A stretch of DNA of 15,423 nt from Comamonas sp. lk (GCA_945901215.1 CAMDKE010000021.1:1-15423), one strand, 5' to 3'; positions 7,757 to 14,229 are shown, numbered from the stretch's first letter. The notes: generated from the letters alone by a model not told the origin. A program made the numbers and translations.

Positions 7757-7782
7757 AAAACCGCCAAAGTGTTGGCGGTTTT
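7757..7782 (-). terminator. Rho-independent terminator between hpf and ptsN
   Basis: On the minus strand a 9-bp stem (AACCGCCAA at 7759-7767 pairing with TTGGCGGTT at 7772-7780) with a tetraloop is followed by a run of seven T (7760 down to 7754). A/T extension lengthens the stem to about 11 bp. It lies 26 bp after the hpf stop. T residues also follow the stem on the plus strand, so it could act weakly in both directions. Confidence 0.8.
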
Positions 7783-7807
7783 GTCGTCTCGGGCAAAGCC
7801 CCGGGAG

Positions 7808-8137
7808 CTACATCAGGCGCTTGGGCGCTTCGTGGTGGTGGTCTTGAATGCGGTCCTTGTGACGACCCACCTGGCGGTCCAGTTTGTCTATCAACTCGTC
7901 CACCGCAGCATACAAATCGGCGTGCGCGCTTTGCGCGAACATGTCGCCGCCTTTTACATGGATGTTGCATTCGGCGCGTTGTCGCCGTTCCTTCTCCTTG
8001 AGCTTTTCAACGGAAAGCAATACTTTCACATCTACCACCTGGTCAAAGTGCCGCGTAATGCGGTCTAACTTTTCGGTGACATAGCTGCGCAGGGCCGGCG
8101 TAACTTCCAAATGATGGCCGCTGATTGTCAGATTCAT
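7808..8137 (-). CDS. hpf: Ribosome hibernation promoting factor, short form (HPF / sigma-54 modulation protein)
   Basis: A small ribosome-binding protein that helps 70S ribosomes form inactive 100S dimers or otherwise idle in stationary phase or stress. The product is 109 residues: one S30AE/YfiA-type domain (about 1-98, starting MNLTISGHHLEVTPALRSYV), without the extra C-terminal domain of long HPF. Basic residues cluster in KLKEKERRQR (45-54), and the tail is histidine-rich (DHHHE). The start has a strong GGAGG (CCTCC at 8144-8148 on +) six bases upstream. In many proteobacteria hpf lies next to rpoN and ptsN; here ptsN and hprK follow, but rpoN is not upstream. The gene has an unusually structured leader (see 8164-8227). 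The transcript ends mainly at the terminator at 7757-7782. Confidence 0.95.
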   Translation of the reverse strand: MNLTISGHHLEVTPALRSYVTEKLDRITRHFDQVVDVKVLLSVEKLKEKERRQRAECNIHVKGGDMFAQSAHADLYAAVDELIDKLDRQVGRHKDRIQDHHHEAPKRLM

Positions 8138-8163
8138 AGATAGCCTCCAATTGACTCAAGGTT

Positions 8164-8191
8164 AAAAACCCGGCTGCCCGCTGGGTGCCGG
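8164..8191 (-). terminator. Terminator-like hairpin in the hpf 5' leader (possible attenuator)
   Basis: Read on the minus strand: CCGGC (8191-8187) pairs with GCCGG (8174-8170), with an inner CCC/GGG pairing and an AGC triloop, then G and five T (8168-8164). It sits between the candidate hpf promoter and the hpf Shine-Dalgarno, with no gene on this strand directly upstream for it to terminate. That points to attenuation, though the U-run is short. Confidence 0.45.
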
Positions 8192-8202
8192 TCAAGCTCC
8201 AA

Positions 8203-8227
8203 GAGAACCCGAAACTGCCGGGTTCTC
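8203..8227 (-). repeat. 9-bp inverted repeat (hairpin) at the predicted 5' end of the hpf transcript
   Basis: Perfect arms GAGAACCCG (8203-8211) and CGGGTTCTC (8219-8227) with a 7-nt loop; no T-run follows, so it is not a terminator. Eight bases of this element (8217-8224 on +, GCCGGGTT) are exactly complementary to 8167-8174 (AACCCGGC), the 3' arm of the terminator-like hairpin, so the two structures can exclude each other. Confidence 0.6.
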
Positions 8228-8233
8228 AACTTC

Positions 8234-8262
8234 ACTATGCGCCCATTTGGCCCCAAATGCAA
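8234..8262 (-). promoter_or_regulatory. Candidate sigma-70 promoter of hpf
   Basis: Minus strand: -35 TTGCAT (8262 to 8257) and -10 CATAGT (8239 to 8234), spaced 17 bp. The predicted start point falls near 8227, exactly where the leader hairpin begins. The spacer holds a palindrome (8244-8259). Confidence 0.4.
8244..8259. promoter_or_regulatory. Palindrome CATTTGG-CC-CCAAATG in the hpf promoter
   Basis: Perfect 7-bp arms (8244-8250 and 8253-8259) around a 2-bp centre, between and overlapping the candidate hpf -35/-10 elements. Position and symmetry fit a repressor operator. The binding protein is unknown to me. Confidence 0.4.
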
Positions 8263-8330
8263 AGCATTTCGCATACAGGGGCGAAGCAAAAGGGGCATGG
8301 CCCAGCACCCGAGGGCCTGCCAGGGCTGGG

Positions 8331-8339
8331 TGCGATAAT
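8331..8339 (+). promoter_or_regulatory. Candidate extended -10 promoter element for corA
   Basis: TGCGATAAT fits the extended -10 pattern (TG-N-TATAAT with one change). The sequence 17 bp upstream (GAGGGC) is not a good -35, as is often the case with extended -10 promoters. The predicted leader before corA would be about 145 nt. Confidence 0.3.
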
Positions 8340-8491
8340 TTGAGCCTATCCACTTTGGAGCGTATTTCTTGGACAACTACCCCAGTCGGTAGCTTTCGGA
8401 TGGTTTTGGTCCCCTTGGCCCCTCGTTCGAAAGCCGCATTACCGCATTCGCCCAATCGAACCATTGGCCCCTGACCTTTAGACCGTCGCCC

Positions 8492-9481
8492 ATGCTCAAC
8501 ATCTTTACCTTGGCCAACGGCCGCCTGTTCCAGGAAGAAATCGAGTCCCTGGAAGAGCTCTCCAAATTCCAACCCATCTGGGTCGACTTGGAGTCACCCA
8601 CCGCAGACGAAAAACGCTGGATCCAACAGTACTACGGTCTATCCATCCCACAAGACGCGATGGACGAGGACATCGAAGAATCGGCCCGCTTCTACACTGA
8701 AGATAACGGCCAGCTGCACATCCGCAGCGACTTTTTGATCGCCGACGAGCACGAACCGCGTACCGTGCGCGCCGCTTTTATCCTGAACCTGGTCAACGAC
8801 AGCCTGAAAAGCAAGGGTGTGCTGTTTTCGATCCATGATGAAGACGTGCCGGTGTTTCGTCTGCTGCGCATGCGTGCCCGGCGCGCGCCAGGTCTGATTG
8901 AAGACGCCAGGGAAGTGCTCCTCAAGCTGTTTGACGCCGACGCCGAGTATTCCGCCGATACGCTGGAAGGCATTTACGACGAGCTGGAAAAAGTCAGCAA
9001 GAAAGTGCTCTCCGGCGACGTGACCGACGCTATCGCGGGCGAGGCGCTGGGCGCTATTGCCCGGCACGAGGACTTGAGCGGGCGCATCCGCCGCAATGTA
9101 ATGGACACCCGGCGTGCGGTGAGTTTCATGATGCGCTCCAAAATGCTCAATGCCGAGCAGTTTGAAGAAGCGCGCCAGATTTTGCGCGACATTGATTCGC
9201 TGGACTCGCACACCGCGTTTTTGTTTGACAAGATCAACTTCTTGATGGATGCCACGGTCGGCTTTATCAACATCAACCAGAACAAGGTCATCAAGATCTT
9301 CTCGGTGGCCAGCGTCGCGCTGCTGCCGCCAACGTTGATCGCCAGTGTCTACGGCATGAACCTGAAGTTCCCCGAGCTGGAGTTTCTGGGCGCCTGGAGC
9401 TACCCCTACACGGTGGCGTTGATGGTGTGTAGCGCGCTGGTGCCGATGTGGTATTTCGGCAAACGGGGATGGTTGAAATAA
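8492..9481 (+). CDS. corA: Magnesium and cobalt transport protein CorA
   Basis: An inner-membrane pentameric channel for Mg2+ (also Co2+/Ni2+) uptake. The product is 329 residues: a long acidic cytoplasmic N-terminal domain (about 1-265) with charged helices, then two C-terminal membrane segments (about 268-287 and 304-321). The signature YGMN (287-290) closes the first membrane segment, and a short periplasmic loop (LKFPELEFLGAWSYP) follows, as in CorA. The tail ends in basic residues (GKRGWLK), as expected for the cytoplasmic side. ATG at 8492 gives MLNIFTLANGRLFQEEIE, a typical start; no Shine-Dalgarno is obvious, so translation may be weak or controlled in the leader. It is divergent from hpf and convergent with pntB. 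It appears monocistronic. Confidence 0.95.
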   Translation: MLNIFTLANGRLFQEEIESLEELSKFQPIWVDLESPTADEKRWIQQYYGLSIPQDAMDEDIEESARFYTEDNGQLHIRSDFLIADEHEPRTVRAAFILNLVNDSLKSKGVLFSIHDEDVPVFRLLRMRARRAPGLIEDAREVLLKLFDADAEYSADTLEGIYDELEKVSKKVLSGDVTDAIAGEALGAIARHEDLSGRIRRNVMDTRRAVSFMMRSKMLNAEQFEEARQILRDIDSLDSHTAFLFDKINFLMDATVGFININQNKVIKIFSVASVALLPPTLIASVYGMNLKFPELEFLGAWSYPYTVALMVCSALVPMWYFGKRGWLK

Positions 9482-9494
9482 AGGTGCCGCACGA

Positions 9495-9549
9495 CCAGGC
9501 GCACGCCTGGGACGGCTGGCTTTTTGCGCCTGCCCAGGCCTCGGGCAGG
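9495..9549. repeat. Two short hairpins in the corA/pntB convergent gap
   Basis: CCAGGCG/CGCCTGG (9495-9501, 9504-9510) and CCTGCCC/GGGCAGG (9529-9535, 9543-9549). A TTTTT run at 9521-9525 lies ten bases after the first hairpin, so it is only an imperfect terminator for corA. Neither hairpin has a T-run on the minus strand for pntB. Confidence 0.4.
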
Positions 9550-9566
9550 ACAGCACTCAACGCGAA

Positions 9567-10994
9567 TTACTCAATAGCCTTGACCATGTCTTCAACGACT
9601 TTTTTGGCGTCGCCAAACACCATCATCGTTTTGTCCATGTAGAAGAGTTCGTTGTCTAGCCCGGCGTAGCCACTGGCCATGGAGCGTTTGTTGACGATGA
9701 TGGTTTTTGCTTTGTAGGCTTCCAAAATCGGCATGCCGTAAATGGCGCTGCCCTTGGTATGGGCGGCCGGGTTGACCACGTCGTTGGCGCCCAAAATGAT
9801 GGCCACGTCGGCCTGGCCGAATTCGCTATTGATGTCTTCCATCTCAAACACCTGGTCGTAGGGTACTTCGGCCTCGGCCAGCAACACGTTCATGTGGCCT
9901 GGCATGCGCCCGGCCACCGGGTGAATCGCGTATTTGACGGTAATGCCCTTGGCGGTGAGCTTGGCCGCCAGCTCTTTGACGGCGTGCTGTGCACGGGCCA
10001 CAGCCAGACCGTAACCCGGCACGATGACCACGGTTTCAGCATTGCCCAGAACAAAGGCCGCGTCGTCGGCGCTGCCGCTTTTGACCGGACGCTGCTCAGC
10101 CTTGGCGCCACCGGCGCTGACGGCCTCGCCACCAAATCCGCCACCGATCACGTTGAAGAAGGAGCGGTTCATGGCCTTGCACATGATGTAGCTCAGAATC
10201 GCGCCACTCGACCCCACCAGAGAGCCGGCGATGATCAGCATGCTGTTGTTCAAGCTAAAGCCAATGCCTGCGGCCGCCCAGCCCGAGTAGCTGTTGAGCA
10301 TGGAGACCACCACGGGCATGTCGGCGCCACCAATCGGAATGATGATGAGCACGCCCATCACAAATGACAACGCCAACATGGCAAAAAAGGCTTCCCAGCT
10401 GCCAGTGAACGTAAACACCAAGCCCAAGCCGACCGTGGTCAAGCCCAGAACCAGGTTGAGCTTATGCTGCCCAGAGAAGGTGAACGGTGCGCCCTGGAAG
10501 AGGCGGAACTTGTAAGTGCCCGAGAGTTTGCCGAAAGCAATCACCGAGCCGCTAAAGGTGATGGCACCAATGGCCGCACCCAAAAACAACTCCAAACGGT
10601 TGCCGGTGGGAATCGGGTCGCCCTTGGCCAGGCCCTGCAACATGGCTGCGGGCTCGAGCACGGCCGCCACGGCGATAAATACGGCCGCCAAGCCAATCAT
10701 GCTGTGGAAAAAGGCCACCAGCTCAGGCATCTTGGTCATCTCCACCGTGTTGGCGCGGTAGGCGCCATAGGCGCCACCCACCACCAGGCCCGCCAGCACC
10801 AGACCAATGCCCATGCCCTGACCGTTTGCGGTATCCACAATCAGCGCTGCCGTGGTACCCGCCGCAATGGCCATACCAATCATGCCAAACACATTCCCGC
10901 GAATAGAAGTGGTCGGGTGCGAGAGGCCTTTGAGGGCCTGAATAAAGCTGACCGACGCCAGCAGGTACAGCAGAGTGACAAGGTTCATGCTCAT
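9567..10994 (-). CDS. pntB: NAD(P)+ transhydrogenase subunit beta
   Basis: Beta subunit of the proton-translocating transhydrogenase, an inner-membrane complex that drives NADPH formation from NADH with the proton gradient. The product is 475 residues: membrane domain dII (about 1-275, many hydrophobic helices, with the conserved histidine H97 in FFHSMIGL), then the cytoplasmic NADP(H)-binding domain dIII (about 310-475) with GYGLAVARAQ (327-336), GANDVVNPAA (402-411) and NKRSMASGYAG (435-445). All key motifs are intact. The start at 10994 overlaps the pntAb stop by 4 bp (ATGA), which indicates translational coupling; AAGGAG lies just upstream. A second ATG two codons later (10988) is possible. 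It is the last gene of the three-gene operon and converges on corA. Confidence 0.97.
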   Translation of the reverse strand: MSMNLVTLLYLLASVSFIQALKGLSHPTTSIRGNVFGMIGMAIAAGTTAALIVDTANGQGMGIGLVLAGLVVGGAYGAYRANTVEMTKMPELVAFFHSMIGLAAVFIAVAAVLEPAAMLQGLAKGDPIPTGNRLELFLGAAIGAITFSGSVIAFGKLSGTYKFRLFQGAPFTFSGQHKLNLVLGLTTVGLGLVFTFTGSWEAFFAMLALSFVMGVLIIIPIGGADMPVVVSMLNSYSGWAAAGIGFSLNNSMLIIAGSLVGSSGAILSYIMCKAMNRSFFNVIGGGFGGEAVSAGGAKAEQRPVKSGSADDAAFVLGNAETVVIVPGYGLAVARAQHAVKELAAKLTAKGITVKYAIHPVAGRMPGHMNVLLAEAEVPYDQVFEMEDINSEFGQADVAIILGANDVVNPAAHTKGSAIYGMPILEAYKAKTIIVNKRSMASGYAGLDNELFYMDKTMMVFGDAKKVVEDMVKAIE

Positions 10995-11317
10995 TTGGCA
11001 GCTCCTTGGTCAGCGGCGTCGGCTTTCTTTACTTTCTTCTTGAACATTTCCAGCATGCGACGTGTCACCATAAAGCCGCCAAAAATATTGACCGAAGCCA
11101 GCGCCACCGCCAGCACGCCCATGGTTTGGCCGAGCAAGGTTTCAGTTTGTGCGGCGGCGAGCATGGCGCCGACGATCACGATGGCAGAAATGGCATTGGT
11201 CACCGCCATCAATGGCGTATGCAGCGCGGGCGTCACCGTCCACACCACGTGGTAGCCCACGTAAATGGCCAGCACGAAGATGATCAGATTCAATACGGTA
11301 GGAGATACGAGGTCCAT
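10991..11317 (-). CDS. pntAb: NAD(P) transhydrogenase subunit alpha, part 2 (membrane segment)
   Basis: Small membrane subunit equivalent to the C-terminal part of fused PntA. The product is 108 residues with three clear hydrophobic helices (about 9-26, 42-57, 67-86) and a basic cytoplasmic tail (TRRMLEMFKKKVKK). It contributes helices to the proton channel with PntB. It lies between pntAa (stop 11 bp upstream) and pntB (4-bp overlap). AAGGA (within the 11-bp gap and the end of pntAa) serves as Shine-Dalgarno. The separate gene matches the three-gene layout known from Rhodospirillum-type transhydrogenases and contrasts with the fused PntA of E. coli. Confidence 0.94.
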   Translation of the reverse strand: MDLVSPTVLNLIIFVLAIYVGYHVVWTVTPALHTPLMAVTNAISAIVIVGAMLAAAQTETLLGQTMGVLAVALASVNIFGGFMVTRRMLEMFKKKVKKADAADQGAAK

Positions 11318-11328
11318 GGGTGTGTCCT

Positions 11329-12459
11329 TTATTTGCGTTTGACTTCGCCGCCCTGCGTCATCAGGCAGGCGGCGACGATGTCGTCTTCCAGGTCAACGGT
11401 AAATTGGCCGTCCTTGGTCAGCACGAGTTTGAGGAAATCCAAAACGTTGCGCGCGTACAGGGCCGACGCGTCGGCGGCCACCAGCGCAGCCAGATTGGTC
11501 TCTCCCACCAGCGTAACGCCGTGCTTGACCACGATTTTGCCGGCCTCGGTGAGCACGCAGTTGCCGCCCACGCCGTCGGCAGCCTTGCCCGCCGCAATGT
11601 CTACGATGACGGAGCCGGGCTTCATGCTCTTGACCATGTCCTCGGTGACCAACACAGGTGCAGCGCGACCTGGAATCAAGGCAGTGGAAATCACCACATC
11701 GGCCAGCGCTACGCGCTTGGCGACCTCGATTTTTTGCCGGTCCAGCCAGCTTTGGGGCATGGGGCGGGCATAGCCGCCTACGCCTACGGCGGCTTCTTTT
11801 TCTTCTGGGGTGTCATAGGACACTTCAATGAACTTGCCGCCCAGGGACTCGATTTGCTCCTTGACGCTGGGGCGCACGTCGGACGCTTCAATCACCGCGC
11901 CCAGGCGCTTGGCCGTGGCAATGGCCTGCAAACCAGCAACGCCCACGCCCAAAATCACCACGCGCGCAGCCTTGACCGTGCCCGCAGCCGTCATCAGCAT
12001 GGGGAAAAAGCGCTGGTATTTGTCAGCGGCCACCATCACCGCCTTATAGCCCGCAATATTGGCCTGGCTGGAGAGCACATCCATGCTCTGAGCCCGGGTG
12101 GTGCGTGGTGCGGCTTCGAGGGCGAAACTGGTCAGGCCTGCACTGGCCAAGCGCTGCAAGCCCGCCGCATCAAAGGGGTTGAGCATGCCCACCAACGCCC
12201 CTCCACTGGCCATATGGGTCAGCTCTTCGCTGCTGGGGGCTACTACTTTGAGCACCAGTGCACTGGCAAAAGCCGCCGCGGCATCACAGATTTCGGCGCC
12301 GGCCGCAGCGTAGGCCTCGTCGGTCACGCTTGCGGCCACGCCGGCACCGGCTTGGACCCGCACCGCATGGCCTTGGGCAATCAATTTTTTCACTGTTTCC
12401 GGGGTGACAGCTACGCGGGTTTCACCCGCTGCGGTCTCGGCGGGTACGCCTATTTGCAT
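11329..12459 (-). CDS. pntAa: NAD(P) transhydrogenase subunit alpha, part 1 (NAD(H)-binding domain)
   Basis: Cytoplasmic domain I subunit, which binds NAD(H) and passes hydride to the NADP(H) domain of PntB. The product is 376 residues, related to alanine dehydrogenase. Seen: the N-terminal MQIGVPAE block; the conserved dI segment around MDVLSSQANIAGYKAV (126-141), with Q132; the NAD-binding fold GVGVAGLQAIATAKRLGA (171-188) with the acidic residue in EASDVRP; and the mobile-loop GVGGYARPMP (226-235). It has no membrane segments; these are in pntAb. The start is supported by GAGGAG a few bases before the ATG at 12459. It is first of the pntAa-pntAb-pntB operon. The GspC-like gene lies 125 bp upstream on the same strand. 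Confidence 0.96.
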   Translation of the reverse strand: MQIGVPAETAAGETRVAVTPETVKKLIAQGHAVRVQAGAGVAASVTDEAYAAAGAEICDAAAAFASALVLKVVAPSSEELTHMASGGALVGMLNPFDAAGLQRLASAGLTSFALEAAPRTTRAQSMDVLSSQANIAGYKAVMVAADKYQRFFPMLMTAAGTVKAARVVILGVGVAGLQAIATAKRLGAVIEASDVRPSVKEQIESLGGKFIEVSYDTPEEKEAAVGVGGYARPMPQSWLDRQKIEVAKRVALADVVISTALIPGRAAPVLVTEDMVKSMKPGSVIVDIAAGKAADGVGGNCVLTEAGKIVVKHGVTLVGETNLAALVAADASALYARNVLDFLKLVLTKDGQFTVDLEDDIVAACLMTQGGEVKRK

Positions 12460-12544
12460 GGAATCGCTCCTCTGGGAGGTGGGGGTAGGTTGGGGACTGA
12501 TTTTGAGCTTACACGAACTTCCTGGGCGCCCGCGGTGCTATGTA

Positions 12545-12560
12545 ATGGATTGCAAGCCAT
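12545..12560. promoter_or_regulatory. Near-perfect 16-bp palindrome upstream of pntAa
   Basis: ATGGATTG/CAAGCCAT: the two halves match as inverted repeats except for one position (seven of eight base pairs). It lies 86-101 bp upstream of pntAa in the 125-bp gap after the GspC-like gene. It could be an operator for the pnt operon; no convincing -35/-10 pair was found beside it. Confidence 0.3.
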
Positions 12561-12584
12561 CGTTTTCGATTCCTTTGACCGGCA

Positions 12585-13013
12585 TCAGGGGTTCGTTAAT
12601 TGGGGCAGCTCAAGTTGCGTTGTCCCCAGCAGCGCACCGCGCTTGGACACCGACTGAAGCACCTGCCCGCCCTCAAGCGTTGATCCCACGCGGTAGGCCT
12701 TAGGCGCGGAGTTGCCAGTCGCCATCAACGCAATCCCTTTGCCCACCGGGCCGGCAACGACGCCGAGCAATTGGTACTGGGTGCTGGTAGTTTCAACCGG
12801 CTTGGTTTGGAGAGCGAGGTCGCCGCCTAAAGCGCGGGCCAGGTCCTTTGGATCCGGCGCAACGGAACCCACCAAAACAGAGGCGCGCGGCGTGTGCTGA
12901 CCCGCCACGCCAGCAACGCCCAGCGCCCAATACACCGCGCTCGCAGCAGCCAAAAGTGCCGTCAAAAATGTGGCTAGGTAGAGCGCCCAGGGGCGAGGGG
13001 AAACGGAGGACAT
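12585..13013 (-). CDS. Small GspC-like (type II secretion protein C, HR-domain) membrane protein
   Basis: A 142-residue predicted inner-membrane protein. Seen: a short cytoplasmic N-terminus, one membrane segment (about 10-36), a linker, then a periplasmic domain (about 55-140) whose pattern YQLLGVVAGPVGKGIALMATG, then KAYRVGSTLEGG and VLQSVSKRGALLG, resembles the homology region (HR) of GspC/PulC. The PDZ or coiled-coil extension of full-length GspC is absent. The start at 13013 (MSSVSPRPWALY) places the membrane segment at the usual distance; longer in-frame starts add a region unlike the family. The Shine-Dalgarno is weak. No other secretion gene is in the window, so it is an orphan here. 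It could assist a type II secretion system encoded elsewhere, or be a repurposed relative. The family assignment is moderate and made by pattern only. Confidence 0.65.
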   Translation of the reverse strand: MSSVSPRPWALYLATFLTALLAAASAVYWALGVAGVAGQHTPRASVLVGSVAPDPKDLARALGGDLALQTKPVETTSTQYQLLGVVAGPVGKGIALMATGNSAPKAYRVGSTLEGGQVLQSVSKRGALLGTTQLELPQLTNP

Positions 13014-13123
13014 GCGTGGATTATCGGGGAACTCGCGAAGCACAAGATTCCAAGTACTTACTAATGACGATGCCGTAACACGATGCCGCAACCGAAATAG
13101 AAGTCCGTTGATAGCGGTTAAGA

Positions 13124-13139
13124 TTGAATGCGCTTTCAA
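13124..13139. promoter_or_regulatory. LacI-type operator upstream of the LacI-family gene
   Basis: TTGAATGC/GCTTTCAA is an inverted repeat with one mismatch and a central CpG, the hallmark of LacI-family operators. It matches the perfect site at 14285-14298 in 13 of 14 core bases. It lies 38 bp before the regulator start, which suggests autoregulation. It is also in the divergent region upstream of the GspC-like gene. Confidence 0.7.
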
Positions 13140-13176
13140 AACTACAGGGCTATGGGATGCCCACTATTTATTGTGA

Positions 13177-14229
13177 ATGCGAATGGAAAACAAAAATAAC
13201 GATCCCGCGCCTCCGCGCGCTGCGGGCAAGCCGCCCGTAACGCTGGAAATGGTGGCCAAGCTTGCAGGAGTTTCGCCCAGCACGGTGTCGCGCATCCTCA
13301 ACGGCACGGCGGTGGTGAGCGACGCCAAGCGCGAGGCAGTGGTAGAGGCCACCAAGACCCTGGGCTTTGTGCCCAATCCGCTGGCGCGCGGCCTGGCTGG
13401 TGGCCGCACTTTCAGCATTGGCGTGGTGACGCAGGCCATCGACAGCCCGTTTTACGGAGCGGCCCTGCGGGGCATTGAAGACGAGCTCGACCCCATGGGC
13501 TACAGCCCGCTGTTCATGAGCGCGCACTGGGATCCGGTGGCCGAGGCGCGTTGTTTGGAAGCTTTGCATGCGCGCCGGGTGGACGGCATTGTGGTGCTGA
13601 TGCCGCGCCTGTCCGACGCTGCGCTGCAGGCCTGCGCGCAGGCGCTGCCGGTGGTGGTGACCGGGCGCGAGTTGCGGGCTGCGCAATTGTTTTCGCTTAA
13701 GTTCGACAACTTTACCGGCGCATTGCGCGCAACCGAGCACTTGTTATCGCTTGGCCACAGGCAAATTGCCTTCATTACCGGTGACGAAGAACACCCGGAC
13801 GCCGCAGAGCGCCACCGCGGCTACCGCGCAGCGCTGCAAGCAGCCGGTGTCGCTTTTGACCCCCAGCTGGTGGTGCCGGGCAAGTACCACGAAGTCAGCG
13901 GGCTCGAAGCTGTCAACCACCTGGTGGCAAAGAAGCGCAAATTTACCGCCATTTTTGCCGCCAACGACCAGATGGCCGCAGGTGCCGCTTTGGGCCTGTT
14001 TCAGCATGGCCTGCGTGTTCCAGAGGATGTGTCGCTGGTGGGCTTTGACAATTTGCCCAACTCGGTCTATGCCACGCCCCCCTTGAGCACCATCCACCAG
14101 CCGGCCTATGAGCTCGGTCGCCTGGCGGGGGCTTCCATCCTGCAAATGATTGCCGGCACCCAACCCACCGCCGTACTGCCGCTGCCCGAACTGCTGGTGC
14201 GCGGCTCCAGCGCCCGAGTTCGCCTCTAG
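13177..14229 (+). CDS. LacI-family transcriptional regulator
   Basis: A repressor of the LacI/GalR family, 350 residues. Seen: a basic/polar N-terminal extension (1-20), the helix-turn-helix VTLEMVAKLAGVSPSTVSRILNG (21-43), the hinge helix NPLARGLAGG (67-76) that inserts in the minor groove at a central CpG, and the periplasmic-binding-protein-like ligand core (about 79-345) with VVTQAIDSPFYGAALRGIE, FAANDQMAAGAALG and LVGFDN. The start may be ATG at 13177 or 13183; neither has a clear Shine-Dalgarno, and the second gives MENKNNDP. It lies immediately upstream of a sugar-binding protein gene on the same strand, with matching operator palindromes in front of both genes, so it very likely represses that importer and itself. 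The ligand is unknown, probably a sugar or sugar derivative. Confidence 0.93.
   Translation: MRMENKNNDPAPPRAAGKPPVTLEMVAKLAGVSPSTVSRILNGTAVVSDAKREAVVEATKTLGFVPNPLARGLAGGRTFSIGVVTQAIDSPFYGAALRGIEDELDPMGYSPLFMSAHWDPVAEARCLEALHARRVDGIVVLMPRLSDAALQACAQALPVVVTGRELRAAQLFSLKFDNFTGALRATEHLLSLGHRQIAFITGDEEHPDAAERHRGYRAALQAAGVAFDPQLVVPGKYHEVSGLEAVNHLVAKKRKFTAIFAANDQMAAGAALGLFQHGLRVPEDVSLVGFDNLPNSVYATPPLSTIHQPAYELGRLAGASILQMIAGTQPTAVLPLPELLVRGSSARVRL

Larger units (their letters stand above)
8138..8491. other. 354-bp divergent intergenic region between hpf and corA
   Basis: No credible gene. Toward hpf it holds the promoter, palindrome and leader hairpins listed separately. Toward corA it holds an extended -10-like TGCGATAAT (8331-8339), which would give corA a leader of about 145 nt. 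The octamer TTGGCCCC occurs three times (8247-8254, 8415-8422, 8464-8471). An 80-codon minus-strand frame overlapping the hpf start by 4 bp is judged spurious. Confidence 0.6.

Noticed and set aside
8134..8376. 80-codon minus-strand frame ending in a 4-bp overlap with the hpf start (possible leader peptide)
   Set aside because: It needs a TTG start without Shine-Dalgarno and begins upstream of the likely hpf promoter. Its product resembles no family, and hpf has its own strong GGAGG. The overlap is probably chance.
8247..8474. 75-codon plus-strand frame between hpf and corA
   Set aside because: No Shine-Dalgarno, no recognisable protein pattern, and it overlaps the regulatory elements of hpf.
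9495..9525. Hairpin followed by TTTTT after corA as a full rho-independent terminator
   Set aside because: Ten bases separate the stem from the T-run, and the loop is only two bases. Kept only as a hairpin pair.
11320..12657. 445-codon plus-strand frame over pntAa
   Set aside because: It is a shadow of pntAa in a GC-rich gene, with composition rich in His/Gly/Ala/Arg and no recognisable motif.
13014..13139. Upstream extension of the GspC-like gene to 184 residues
   Set aside because: The extra 42 residues have no membrane or family character and cover the LacI-type operator. The start at 13013 puts the membrane segment at the normal distance.
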